64,000 bases of DNA from CAXBGS01 sp963975425 (GTDB lineage: Bacteria > Planctomycetota > Planctomycetia > Pirellulales > Pirellulaceae), in assembly GCA_963975425.1 (NCBI GenBank), contig CAXBGS010000018.1, forward strand, positions 1 through 64,000, written 5' to 3'. Positions 16,961 through 25,814 of the stretch are shown one piece after another. How positions within the stretch are numbered: the stretch's first letter is position 1; each line of letters opens with the position of its first letter. The position numbers were made by a program, and so were the translations under genes. The notes beneath the pieces are model-generated. The model saw nothing but the letters and a program-made list of their open reading frames with translations. It did not search any database and was not told the origin of the DNA.

Positions 16961-18457
16961 TCACGCCAAGAATTCGCGCCGCAAACGGACAAAGTATTCT
17001 AACAGCGGACGCGGCTGACCGGTGGCGTCGATCACGCCGCTGTGACTTTGCAAATGGGATTCGGCATCAGACCAACCGTCCCACACGACGCCATGCACAA
17101 AGTGCTTTGCCAACAGCGTTCGAATCAGCGGTGCAGCCACTCGAAGCTGTTCCGCTGCTGGATCGGAAAGAAACTCTTTTGACATCAAGATGTCTTCCGG
17201 CGCCAACGCGTTCGCATCGACACCTTTTCCACCGGGAACCGATAATTGCACCATCAAGGGCATGCCCAGCGTCGCCCAGCGGTCGATCATCTGACCGAAA
17301 TCAACAGCGGATCGAGGCAACGTCGCGTTGCGTTGGTAATTGATTCGAATGTCTAACCCGAGCCCGGCCATACCAAGACCGCTGCGTGCCAACGCGTCGG
17401 CAAAATGAAGCGGCGAAATTCCGTCGCGGTGATGCGAAAGGTATTCGCCAAAGGGCTGGTCAAACGTGATGATGGCCGGCGATTGTGGATCACATCGTCG
17501 GACCGTCTGCAGCACACCCAGCGCTAAACGCATCACCTGTTCGTCATCCAATTCCATCGGCCCTGGCGTATTGAGCCCGGCCGCGCAGTTCCACAACTGC
17601 ACAGTGCCCTGTAGCCGCGTGACCGTCTTTTCGACGAACTGACAAACGGCGGCTTGGAACGCATCGAAGTCGTCTTCGAGAAGATACAACCAGTGCGGCA
17701 AAAGCCGTTCGCGAAAGTCTAACAGCGGACCGCCAATCACACGTAAACCGTTGGCGGTACACCAAGCGATCGACGATTCGACGTTGTCGTAATCAAATCG
17801 CCCAGCATCGGTTTCGATGTCGGCCCAACTGATGCGGACCGATGCCGCGTTGAACGCAGATTGAAATTTTTCGGCGCTGGCTCCCTGGCCCGGTGAGGGG
17901 GGAACGATGGTGCCGGCCAGCAACGTGCCGATCGTCGATTCACGCTGTTTGCGAAACGCAATCGATTGAATGGCAAATGATTCGCCTAAGTCCGCGATCG
18001 CACGCTCGAGCAACTCGATTGCCTCGATCGAAGCCTCCGCCGACGCATTAGCATCGTCACGGCATTGGACGGCGTCTAAGAATCGCCGCGTTCCCTGGCA
18101 CAGCAGGTCCGAAAATTGTTTGCTGACGGTCAGCCCGGCACGCTGCCATGCGTCGGATTGTGAACGCGCTCGGTAACAGCTTCCACGGGCGAGTTCCAAG
18201 ACCAATAGATAGGGCTCGTCTTGTGGACGCAGCGAACAGGTCGAAAGTGTGCGATATCCCACACCTGCGACGGGGCACGCGATCAGTAGCTTTCCCGATG
18301 ATTCGATCCCACGTGTGACCGTTAGTCGCGAATGGGCGTACTGAACGTGCGATTGCCAGGGAACACCCTCGATGCCGCAGATATAGGCGTCTTTCCAGAG
18401 GGCTTGATCGATATATTCGGCGCTCGCTTCGGGGACGTCGAAGAGAAACTGTCCCAT
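16961..18457 (-). CDS. GH10-like protein lacking catalytic glutamates
   Basis: A 498-residue protein without a signal peptide. The N-terminal ~190 residues (MGQFLFDVP onward) match no domain I know; the rest resembles a glycoside hydrolase family 10 barrel: FQSAFNAASVRISWADIE, GRFDYDNVESSIAWC, LRVIGGPLLDF, GVVWDGWSDAESHL. In GH10 the acid/base is E in WDVVNE and the nucleophile is E in ITELD. Here these sites read WNCAAG (about residue 286) and VQLSVPGG (about residue 405), so both glutamates appear to be missing. A non-catalytic carbohydrate-binding or altered role is likely. The start at 18457 (M of MGQF) was chosen over an upstream frame opening at 18532 because the extra residues are basic and unlike a signal peptide. 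Confidence 0.68.
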   Translation of the reverse strand: MGQFLFDVPEASAEYIDQALWKDAYICGIEGVPWQSHVQYAHSRLTVTRGIESSGKLLIACPVAGVGYRTLSTCSLRPQDEPYLLVLELARGSCYRARSQSDAWQRAGLTVSKQFSDLLCQGTRRFLDAVQCRDDANASAEASIEAIELLERAIADLGESFAIQSIAFRKQRESTIGTLLAGTIVPPSPGQGASAEKFQSAFNAASVRISWADIETDAGRFDYDNVESSIAWCTANGLRVIGGPLLDFRERLLPHWLYLLEDDFDAFQAAVCQFVEKTVTRLQGTVQLWNCAAGLNTPGPMELDDEQVMRLALGVLQTVRRCDPQSPAIITFDQPFGEYLSHHRDGISPLHFADALARSGLGMAGLGLDIRINYQRNATLPRSAVDFGQMIDRWATLGMPLMVQLSVPGGKGVDANALAPEDILMSKEFLSDPAAEQLRVAAPLIRTLLAKHFVHGVVWDGWSDAESHLQSHSGVIDATGQPRPLLEYFVRLRREFLA

Positions 18458-18829
18458 AGCGCTGAACCGATACCTGTGCAATGCCTGTCGTGATGTAATC
18501 GCGGTCCGAGCCGTCCGGCAGATACCAATCAATCAATTGCATTTTGATCAATCGATAAGCCAACGGCCACCGCTTTGGTCTTTCGGTCACCATATTACTC
18601 GTTCGGACCTCGTATCGCGAGTCGACAAAGCCTGACATCGTTGGTGACCCGTCCGGTTCGCCCCTGCCATCCAGGTCGTTCCTGCCATCCGGATCATTTC
18701 TGTCGTCCGGATCATCACGGCTGTCGGGATCCTCTCGTCCATCCACATCAACCGTGTTGTCACGGCGTCCAGCTGACCCGTTTGCGGACCGGTGGCCAGC
18801 TTGCCGACCGATGCCCCGTTTGCCAAAGT
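18458..18829. other. Intergenic region upstream of purC
   Basis: About 370 bases between divergent genes. The middle (18655-18744) is an 18-base tandem repeat. Frames run through the region on both strands but give repetitive peptides without conservation, so I treat it as non-coding. Confidence 0.5.
18655..18744. repeat. Five-copy 18-base tandem repeat
   Basis: Diverged 18-base units start at 18655, 18673, 18691, 18709 and 18727. Common elements are GGATC near the start and a GTCC/CATCC ending. On the minus strand they would encode a DPDGRND-type hexapeptide repeat, but no start or ribosome-binding site supports translation. Confidence 0.7.
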
Positions 18830-19792
18830 ATGGCCATGAATACCCAACAACGGTCCGACGACAGAACGCTGTACAAGTTTGACGAATCTACGACCCGTGG
18901 CGAACGAGCGTTGTCGCCCATCGGCGAGCGGGCGTTGCTCGCCACGGAACTGCCATTGCCCAAACGCTCTGGCAAAGTCCGCGACGTTTACGACCTGGGC
19001 GGTGACGAAATGCTGATCGTCAGCACCGATCGCATCAGCGCGTTCGATTTCATCTTGCCCAGCGGCATTCCAGGGAAAGGAAAACTGCTGACCGCGATGA
19101 GCGAATTTTGGTTCGATCATCTGGACGTCTCCCATCACTTGATCAGCACCGAAGTCCCGCCGCAGCTTGCACAGCAGTTCGACGTCGAACCGCTGCATGG
19201 TCGCGTGATGGTCGTCAAGAAAGCCCAAGTCGTACCGTTTGAATGCGTCGTTCGCGGCTACCTGGAAGGCAGCGGGCTGCGCGAATACCAAGCGACCGGC
19301 GCGATCTGCGGCAACAAGTTGCCACCCGGATTGGTGCAGTGCGACCCATTGCCCGAGCCGATCTTTACGCCGGCGACCAAGGCAGAGGAAGGCCATGATG
19401 AAAATGTCACGATCGGCCGCATGATTGCCGACTTGGGAAGCGACCTGGCGCTGCGGCTTCGCGAAATGAGTTTGCAGATCTACCACGACGCATCAAAGCA
19501 CGCCGCTCAGCAGGGCATGATCATCGCGGACACTAAATTCGAGTTCGGTCGGGTCGGTGACGACTTGATCTTGATTGATGAAGTCCTGACGCCAGACAGT
19601 TCACGGTTCTGGGCCGCATCGACTTATCAACCGGGACACGCACAACCATCCTTTGACAAACAGTTCGTCCGCGAATGGCTGTCACAATGTGGCTGGGACA
19701 AACAGAGCGACCCACCCGAATTGCCGGCCGAGGTGATCGAACAGACAGCCGCGAAATATCAAGAAGCTTACCGCCTGATTACCGGCCGCTGA
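18830..19792 (+). CDS. purC: Phosphoribosylaminoimidazole-succinocarboxamide synthase
   Basis: SAICAR synthetase joins aspartate to CAIR in purine synthesis using ATP. The 320-residue protein has the family's motifs: KRSGKVRDVYDLGGDEMLIVSTDRISAFD, LEGSGLREYQATGAICG (substrate site), FTPATKAEEGHDENV, IIADTKFEFGRVGDDLILIDEVLTPDSSRFW. ATG at 18830 (MAMNT) or 18836 both fit; about 45 residues precede the core, a common extension in single-domain enzymes of about 300 residues. It is monocistronic and converges on the permease gene with a 34-base gap. Confidence 0.95.
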   Translation: MAMNTQQRSDDRTLYKFDESTTRGERALSPIGERALLATELPLPKRSGKVRDVYDLGGDEMLIVSTDRISAFDFILPSGIPGKGKLLTAMSEFWFDHLDVSHHLISTEVPPQLAQQFDVEPLHGRVMVVKKAQVVPFECVVRGYLEGSGLREYQATGAICGNKLPPGLVQCDPLPEPIFTPATKAEEGHDENVTIGRMIADLGSDLALRLREMSLQIYHDASKHAAQQGMIIADTKFEFGRVGDDLILIDEVLTPDSSRFWAASTYQPGHAQPSFDKQFVREWLSQCGWDKQSDPPELPAEVIEQTAAKYQEAYRLITGR

Positions 19793-19826
19793 AAACGCAA
19801 CCAGGATGTTCATCCAGCGTCTGCGG

Positions 19827-20993
19827 TCAAAAGAGACTCGCCGGATCGGCGCTGATCAGTTTCCTGAGCGCCAACAGCCCACTGATCAAACACATCGTAA
19901 CTGTCAGCGCCAGCACCAACGCGACCCGAGGCAGCGTCAGCAACATCGGCAGCCCCACGAACGCCTCGATCAATTGAAACATTGCAAAACTGAAAATCAA
20001 CGCGGGAATGAATCCGGCCAGGGACAAATAGATTGACTGGCGAATCACCAGGCCAACGAAATACGAGTTTGGATACCCCATCGCTTTCAGCGTTGCGAAC
20101 TCCGACATCGAATCGTGAATACTGGTGAATAGGATTTGGTAACAGATAATCACCCCCACGGCGAACCCCATCATCGCGCCGATAAAAAAGATCATCCCGA
20201 TCGGCGTCTGTTTGTTCCAAAAGTCGATCTCGCGATCAATCAACACTTGCCGCGGATAGACGGTCCACTGATCGCTTTGCAGTGCCGTCAACCGCGCTGC
20301 AACGTCCTGAGGATCGGCTCCCTCGCGCGTGCGAATGACGGCCAAGTCGACAACGCTAAGCGGCTTGCCGGCACCGCGAAAATAAAAATATTCCGCAAAA
20401 CTGCGGTCACTGACGATGACGGTTCCGTCGTTGGCAAAGTCGGTCCCGACATCAACAGCGGCAACGACTCTCATGCTGCGACCTAACAATTCGACGCTTT
20501 GGGTTGAAAGCGATTCGGGATCGTCCAGCGAGAACCCGTACGTGCGGCGTGTATGTCGATCCAACAGTGCGGTTCGTGGCTGACTCAACCGTGACAAGTT
20601 GCGATCGATCTGCTCGTCACGAAACAATCCCGATTGAAGGGGCGTTCCGATCACGCGAATCGGGCGACGGGGTTTGCCGACAACACGAATCTGGGCGCGC
20701 GACAGTTCGACATAGATTGGTGTGACTTCTGCGACTTCCGGATCGGACCTCGCCCGATCCAAGAGGTGTCGCGGAAAGCTCTGTTCGCTGGCCAGCGAAT
20801 ACCGTGCGCTGCTGATCGCGATCAGATCCCCATCCAATGAATGGACCAATTGGACCGGGCTGTCCAACAGCGCATTTCGAAAACCGTTTTGCATGAACAT
20901 CAACATCGCTGCAAAACCGACTCCGCCCGATGCCAACAGCAGTCGGCGCCAGTCGGCGGATAAATTCTTCCATGCCAGCGGGGTTCGCACCAT
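19827..20993 (-). CDS. DevC-type ABC exporter permease (second copy)
   Basis: A 388-residue FtsX/MacB-type permease. One transmembrane segment lies near the N-terminus (LLLASGGVGFAAMLMFMQNGF), followed by a periplasmic domain of about 220 residues, and then three transmembrane segments (MIFFIGAMMGFAVGVIICYQILF, SIYLSLAGFIPALIFSFAMFQL, VALVLALTVTMCLISGLLAL). The cytoplasmic EFATLKAMGYPNSYF loop is the coupling helix that contacts the ATPase. It resembles DevC of the cyanobacterial glycolipid exporter. It is the last gene of a minus-strand operon after the adaptor and the first permease (21-base gap). Confidence 0.9.
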   Translation of the reverse strand: MVRTPLAWKNLSADWRRLLLASGGVGFAAMLMFMQNGFRNALLDSPVQLVHSLDGDLIAISSARYSLASEQSFPRHLLDRARSDPEVAEVTPIYVELSRAQIRVVGKPRRPIRVIGTPLQSGLFRDEQIDRNLSRLSQPRTALLDRHTRRTYGFSLDDPESLSTQSVELLGRSMRVVAAVDVGTDFANDGTVIVSDRSFAEYFYFRGAGKPLSVVDLAVIRTREGADPQDVAARLTALQSDQWTVYPRQVLIDREIDFWNKQTPIGMIFFIGAMMGFAVGVIICYQILFTSIHDSMSEFATLKAMGYPNSYFVGLVIRQSIYLSLAGFIPALIFSFAMFQLIEAFVGLPMLLTLPRVALVLALTVTMCLISGLLALRKLISADPASLF

Positions 20994-21014
20994 CGGGGAT
21001 GATCACTTTGGGTT

Positions 21015-22190
21015 CTAAAACAAGTTGGCCGGTTCGACCTGGGCAAGCTTTCGCAGCGCCAGAATCCCTGCGGAACTGCACATCACAATTGAAAGAATCG
21101 CCACCAAGACGACGCGAAACCCGGTCATTTGGATCGGTACGCCCGCCAGATGCGACGTGATGACGTATAGCACCAGCGCAGCGACGAGGGCCGGCGGCAG
21201 CGCGATGCTGGCCAACCAAAACGCTTGTGACAACAACACACGGCATAGATATCCGTTGGAATAGCCCATCGCTTTCAGCGTTGCGTATTCGGGCAAGTGT
21301 GCCAGCACGTCTCCGGCCAAGACCATGTAACAGATCACACCACCGACGATCACGGCCAGCACGACGCCCATGGCAAAGATCATGCCGATCGGCGTTTCCA
21401 CGTACCATCGACGACGTTCGGCCGATACCGCTTCGTCGGCCGTCAACACGCCGATTGCGGACGCAGGCCCGCCGATTTGCGCCAGACGCCGACGAATCGC
21501 AGCCGCCCCCGCCTCGACCGTGACGTCGGGTTTCAAATCGACCAACACCATCGAGACTCGACCGGAATGATCCTCCGGCGCAATTCGCTGAAATCCTTCG
21601 CGATTGATCAACATTGCTCCGTTGGCGGCCAGCCCCGTGCCCATTTCGAATGTCCCGGCGATGCGAATTTCTTTCCCGGTCACGTCGGTCAGGGCGCCGA
21701 CATCTTGGGGGCCGAATTGCTTACCATCACGCGGTCCAAAGTCCGACCGACTGGTGCGATCCATCAATACGTTTTCTTTTCTGCGAATCAGCGGCAACTT
21801 TTCGGCAAGTTCCGGAAGCAACAGTGCTGGGCGATCAGCATCGACCCCGATCACCGCGACCCCGCGGTATTCCAACGTCTCAGGATTTTGCCAAGCGGCG
21901 ACGGTCAAATCGATCGGCCGGACTTCGCCGATTTCCGGCAGCGAACCGACCCAACGCAGCGTTTCGTCGGGGATCGTTCGCGGGTCGAAAACATGCAGGT
22001 ACTCTGGCGAGCGTAAGACCAAGTCACAAGGCATCCGTCGATAGACGTTCGTCGCCGTATCTCCAACGGCACCCAAGAATCCCAACTGCATGAACATTAA
22101 AAGGATGGCGAACGCGATGCCGCCGACCGAAACGGCGGTCCGCGCCGGCTGATGCGTCAAGTTCTTCCATGCCAGTGACGTGCGCCGCAT
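21015..22190 (-). CDS. DevC-type ABC exporter permease (first copy)
   Basis: A 391-residue paralogue of its downstream neighbour, with the same layout: transmembrane helix 1 (SVGGIAFAILLMFMQLGFL), a large periplasmic domain, and three C-terminal helices starting at GMIFAMGVVLAVIVGGVICYM. The EYATLKAMGYSNGYL coupling segment is nearly identical to that of the second copy. Two non-identical permeases suggest a heterodimer rather than the homodimer typical of MacB. It starts 6 bases after the adaptor stop, so the genes are clearly co-transcribed. The substrate may be a lipid or glycolipid by analogy with DevBCA; that is inference. Confidence 0.92.
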   Translation of the reverse strand: MRRTSLAWKNLTHQPARTAVSVGGIAFAILLMFMQLGFLGAVGDTATNVYRRMPCDLVLRSPEYLHVFDPRTIPDETLRWVGSLPEIGEVRPIDLTVAAWQNPETLEYRGVAVIGVDADRPALLLPELAEKLPLIRRKENVLMDRTSRSDFGPRDGKQFGPQDVGALTDVTGKEIRIAGTFEMGTGLAANGAMLINREGFQRIAPEDHSGRVSMVLVDLKPDVTVEAGAAAIRRRLAQIGGPASAIGVLTADEAVSAERRRWYVETPIGMIFAMGVVLAVIVGGVICYMVLAGDVLAHLPEYATLKAMGYSNGYLCRVLLSQAFWLASIALPPALVAALVLYVITSHLAGVPIQMTGFRVVLVAILSIVMCSSAGILALRKLAQVEPANLF

Positions 22191-22196
22191 GACGAC

Positions 22197-23498
22197 CTAT
22201 AGCTCGATCGCAGGCGAATCGGCTTCGATCGCGACATCAACCTGCAGATTGATCAGATCGGCCGCCTTGACGGACGCTTCTTCATCTAACTCGACCACCA
22301 CTTCGACGCTGCGCCAATCGACGCGGGCCAGTGGGTTCGGATCCGGCAGACTGGGTGAACCGATCATGGAACTGACCGATTTCACTTCGCCACCCATTGC
22401 ACCATAGAACGCCGGACTGGTGATCGTTGCGCGAGCGCCGGGCTGCACACGCGTCAGCTCGGCGACGTTCATTTCGACGCGGCAAATCATGTGCTTGGTA
22501 TCGGCGACACGCATAATCGGCATGCCGGTCGTCGCCTCGCCGGGACCGATGTCGATGGCCAGCACTTTACCCTCGAACGGGCTCGTCAACTCGGCCGTCG
22601 AAACTTGCAATCGCAACAGTTCGATTTGCTTTCGGATCGAATCGATCGGTGACGATGCAGTGGCCGATTCGATGGAAAGTTCAGCGGCTCGAATCTCGCG
22701 TCTGGCCGACTCGACCGACAGCTTGCCCGACTCGATCGCTGACACCGCGTTTTGCCGCGCCGATTGCAGGTCCGACTTCGCTTGCTGGACTTCCAGCGAC
22801 TGCTGTTCGACGGTTCCGGCCGACACCAAGCTTCCCGTCGTCAGATTACCGGCAGCCTGGCGCAGCTGGTCGAGTTTTTTTTCCGCCAATTCGACACGCT
22901 TGGCGGCGACATCCAATGCGCCACCGGCGGATTCGGCTTGTTCGAGTTGCTGGACGGATTCGGCGACCCTGAGCTCAGCTTTTTGAAGCTCGATTTGCGC
23001 GACTTGTAATCGAGCTTGTGCCACGGACTTTTCGGCGGCAAGTTTCGATTCGGCTTCTCGCAGTTGCGTTTCGGCGACGGCCAATTGAATCAGTTTCGCC
23101 TGGTGACTTTCCAGTTTTCCGAGCGGCTGACCGATGGTGATCCAGTCCCCTTTGGCAACCTGCAACTGCAGAACCCGATCACCCGGGGGTGCCACGATCG
23201 ACAGGATTCCGCCGGCCGGCGCGAGTTGTCCCTGAGCCAGAATGGCATTGCCGGCATCGGTTCCCAAAGCCGATAGTGCCGTCAGCGGCGGCTGAAACGA
23301 CTTGGATGACTTTTCCGGCTTGGCATCACATCCGGCGGCAACCAGGATAAAAAGGCCGATCCAACACACCGCAAGTCGGCAACGAGTTGACAATGGGGCC
23401 GAAAAAAGGGCGACCGGTCCGTCAAAATGCAGCGTTTCATCGTTGCTGCCGCAGGCTTGGTCATCGTTCGGCCGACGGTTATGGTTCAATTGCATCAT
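22197..23498 (-). CDS. HlyD/DevB-type membrane-fusion lipoprotein
   Basis: A 433-residue periplasmic adaptor. After a hydrophobic segment the lipobox VAAGC puts the lipidated cysteine at C57, so the true start may lie somewhat downstream of 23498. The order is biotinyl-lipoyl half (about residues 100-135, SIVAPPGDRVLQLQVAKGD), a long alpha-helical hairpin rich in Ala, Gln and Glu (about 135-300), the second lipoyl half (AELTSPFEGKVLAIDIGPGEA), and a beta-barrel. It links inner-membrane permeases to an outer-membrane channel; no TolC gene is nearby. First gene of the operon, divergent from the ATPase gene with 73 bases between. Confidence 0.9.
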   Translation of the reverse strand: MMQLNHNRRPNDDQACGSNDETLHFDGPVALFSAPLSTRCRLAVCWIGLFILVAAGCDAKPEKSSKSFQPPLTALSALGTDAGNAILAQGQLAPAGGILSIVAPPGDRVLQLQVAKGDWITIGQPLGKLESHQAKLIQLAVAETQLREAESKLAAEKSVAQARLQVAQIELQKAELRVAESVQQLEQAESAGGALDVAAKRVELAEKKLDQLRQAAGNLTTGSLVSAGTVEQQSLEVQQAKSDLQSARQNAVSAIESGKLSVESARREIRAAELSIESATASSPIDSIRKQIELLRLQVSTAELTSPFEGKVLAIDIGPGEATTGMPIMRVADTKHMICRVEMNVAELTRVQPGARATITSPAFYGAMGGEVKSVSSMIGSPSLPDPNPLARVDWRSVEVVVELDEEASVKAADLINLQVDVAIEADSPAIEL

Positions 23499-23571
23499 TT
23501 ATTATCGTTGAAACTGCTTTGCTTATCTCACAGCCCTCCCGCGAGTTTTCTCGGCATGCGAGTCGTCCAGT

Positions 23572-24699
23572 ATGACTGAAAACATGCAAGCGACAAAGTT
23601 TGATTCGCGTCCACGACGCCAAGCGGCGATTGATGTGCGCGGTGTGCAGCATCATTACGGGACCGGCGAAGCGAAAAAACAGGTGCTGTTCGACAACAAC
23701 TTGCAGGTCTCGCCCGGTGAAATCGTCATCATGACGGGGCAGAGCGGCTCGGGAAAAACAACGCTATTGACCCTGATCGGCACGCTGAGGCGGGTTCAAC
23801 AGGGCGAACTGTTCGTGCTGGGGCAACCGCTTCACAGCTCAAATGCGGGCGAAATCAACCAGCTTCGCAAACGGCTGGGATTTATTTTCCAGGCTCACAA
23901 TCTTTTTTCGTCATTGACGGCCCATCAAAACGTCCGGATGGCGTTAGAGCTGCAATCGGACCGACTTTCGCATGCCGAAGAGAACCGGCGCTGCAGCGAA
24001 ATGCTGGAAGCCGTCGGACTTGGCGAACGGATTCATTACAAACCCAGTGGGCTGTCCGGCGGGCAAAAACAACGGGTCGCCGTTGCTCGCGGATTGGTTC
24101 ATCATCCCGAAATCTTGTTAGCCGATGAACCGACCGCGGCATTGGACGAAGAATCAGGCCGCAAGGTGGTTGAATTGTTTCAGCAGCACGCACGCGAACA
24201 CGGCACCGCGATTGTCATTGTCACGCACGACAATCGCATCTTGGATGTCGCCGACCGCATCGTCAAAATGGACTTCGGTTCGATCGCCCGTGACACGCGG
24301 ATCGGCGAAGCGTCGATGATCGGTGAAATGCTGACCCGTTGCAGCGTCTTCGACGGTGTGACCGTGCGGACGATGACCCAGTTGGCTGATCGCATGACGG
24401 TCGAGGAACATCCCGCCGGTGCCCGCCTGATCCGGCAAGGCGACCCGGGTGATAAGTTTTATATGGTGCGATCCGGCGAGCTTTCGGTGACTCATGAAAA
24501 CGATGGCTTTCTCGCGACGCTCGGACCCGGCGACTTCTTTGGCGAAGCGGCCTTGATCACGGGCGACCCGAGAAATGCACACGTCGACGCCAAGACCGAT
24601 GTGGTCGTTTACACGCTCGACAAGCCGTCGTTCACCGAAGCCATGAATGAACGAGCGACGCTGGACCAAGAGGTTCGCAGCACCCTGTTCTCGGGTTAG
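23572..24699 (+). CDS. DevA-type ABC ATPase fused to a cyclic-nucleotide-binding domain
   Basis: Residues 15-245 form a LolD/MacB-class ATPase: Walker A GQSGSGKTT (56-64), signature LSGGQKQRVAVARGL, Walker B ILLADEPT, D-loop AALDEES, and switch histidine IVTHD. Residues about 255-370 form a second domain matching the cAMP/cGMP-binding fold: GARLIRQGDPGDKFYMVRSG, then the phosphate-binding cassette FFGEAALITGDPRNAHV with the key Glu and Arg kept. It probably powers the two permeases encoded divergently across a 73-base shared promoter region. The fused sensor suggests direct gating of export by a cyclic nucleotide. The ATPase call is firm; ligand binding is inferred. Confidence 0.92.
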   Translation: MTENMQATKFDSRPRRQAAIDVRGVQHHYGTGEAKKQVLFDNNLQVSPGEIVIMTGQSGSGKTTLLTLIGTLRRVQQGELFVLGQPLHSSNAGEINQLRKRLGFIFQAHNLFSSLTAHQNVRMALELQSDRLSHAEENRRCSEMLEAVGLGERIHYKPSGLSGGQKQRVAVARGLVHHPEILLADEPTAALDEESGRKVVELFQQHAREHGTAIVIVTHDNRILDVADRIVKMDFGSIARDTRIGEASMIGEMLTRCSVFDGVTVRTMTQLADRMTVEEHPAGARLIRQGDPGDKFYMVRSGELSVTHENDGFLATLGPGDFFGEAALITGDPRNAHVDAKTDVVVYTLDKPSFTEAMNERATLDQEVRSTLFSG

Positions 24700-24752
24700 C
24701 AAAGAGGGCTCGTGGCCTGGCCGCATACGCGGCGGCAACCAAGCCACAAACG

Positions 24753-25625
24753 TTAACGCTGTCGCGCCAGTTTGCCCAGCGCGGGCAACAAGTCACGGTA
24801 CAAATCGTCGTGTGGATGATGACCGCTGGCATCGAAGCGTAAGACAAAATTACGATCGATCAGATGAAACCCGGGAATCAGGTTGGACGATTCGCGAGTG
24901 ACCATTGAACGGTCACCTTGCAAAACGATTTGGTTCTTACTGCGGTTCATCCCAAAGTGACGCGCCCAGCCACTGACTTCATTCGCCGTCGGATTGCGCA
25001 TCGATTTGCCGTACAGCAACAGTTGAACGAACACCACGTTGGGGTCAGTTTCTAAGTCGACACGTGCGTATTGCTTGGCGTACTGATGGATCGACCCAAG
25101 GCCTTTCTGAACGGCCACTCCGCCGAATCCGCCTCGCTCGTTACCACCGGCGTATGCTTGGCAACCCTTGCAGGGGATCGCGGCGAGTTCCAGCAAGATC
25201 ACTTTGCCCGCCAGGTCGCTCAGTTGAAATCGCTCGCCGTTCTGGTCCTTCAAAACCAGATCAGGATAGAACGCACCGACACTTGGTGGCCAATTCCCGA
25301 CCACGGGGACATCGTCCGCGGCCGGCTCGGTCGCCCACGGATTCAGCGATGGCGAATGCGAAACGTGGCGCACGTTGGGCACCTCGTCCTGGGCGACTGC
25401 GTGCTTGGCCGGCGTGCCATCAGCCGCCGGTTCATCGCCCGATCCGAACCAATCGCCGCCGATCTTGACTCCACCGATGTAAATCCCACTGCCGCGATGC
25501 TTGGATGATCGATGCAGTGAATCGACCTTAGCCTCGCCCGTGAACGCAAAGACCAGCCCCGCCACGACCAGCGAGACCAATGTAGAAAGTGCTCGTCGAC
25601 GAGGATGGCGGTTTATCTGTATCAT
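24753..25625 (-). CDS. Secreted redoxin-like protein with CxxC
   Basis: A 290-residue protein with a signal peptide (RRRALSTLVSLVVAGLVFAFTGEA). After a linker of about 100 residues containing GGVKIGGDWFG, a thioredoxin/peroxiredoxin-like domain begins: FYPDLVLKDQNGERFQLSDLAGKVILLELAAIPCKGCQAY, with a CKGC active-site-like pair. Later strands (VVFVQLLLYG, FHLIDRNFVLRF) fit the fold, but the long GGNERGGFGG insertion is unusual. It probably acts in periplasmic thiol redox. ATG at 25625 was chosen because it starts directly before the signal peptide. It converges on the cNMP-ABC ATPase, with a small GCCGC/GCGGC hairpin at 24720-24733 between. Confidence 0.72.
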   Translation of the reverse strand: MIQINRHPRRRALSTLVSLVVAGLVFAFTGEAKVDSLHRSSKHRGSGIYIGGVKIGGDWFGSGDEPAADGTPAKHAVAQDEVPNVRHVSHSPSLNPWATEPAADDVPVVGNWPPSVGAFYPDLVLKDQNGERFQLSDLAGKVILLELAAIPCKGCQAYAGGNERGGFGGVAVQKGLGSIHQYAKQYARVDLETDPNVVFVQLLLYGKSMRNPTANEVSGWARHFGMNRSKNQIVLQGDRSMVTRESSNLIPGFHLIDRNFVLRFDASGHHPHDDLYRDLLPALGKLARQR

Positions 25626-25814
25626 GGAAAGGTTCTCGCGTTCTGGCGATTGGCGAACAAAATCACCAGAATCTACGACGCACGCGTTCGCGGGTCGCGC
25701 AGTCGCCGGCCCGAATCCGACAAACCCTGTTAGGCGTACTCGATGCCAGCCGATTGTGCTGCTTTTGCGTTTAAAACAGATTGGCATTCTTTTAAAATTA
25801 GTGAGCAAAACGAA

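Noticed and set aside
18057..18746. Minus-strand frame with a DPDGRND-like peptide repeat
   Set aside because: The repeat follows from the 18-base DNA array; the rest overlaps the GH10-like gene in a wrong frame.
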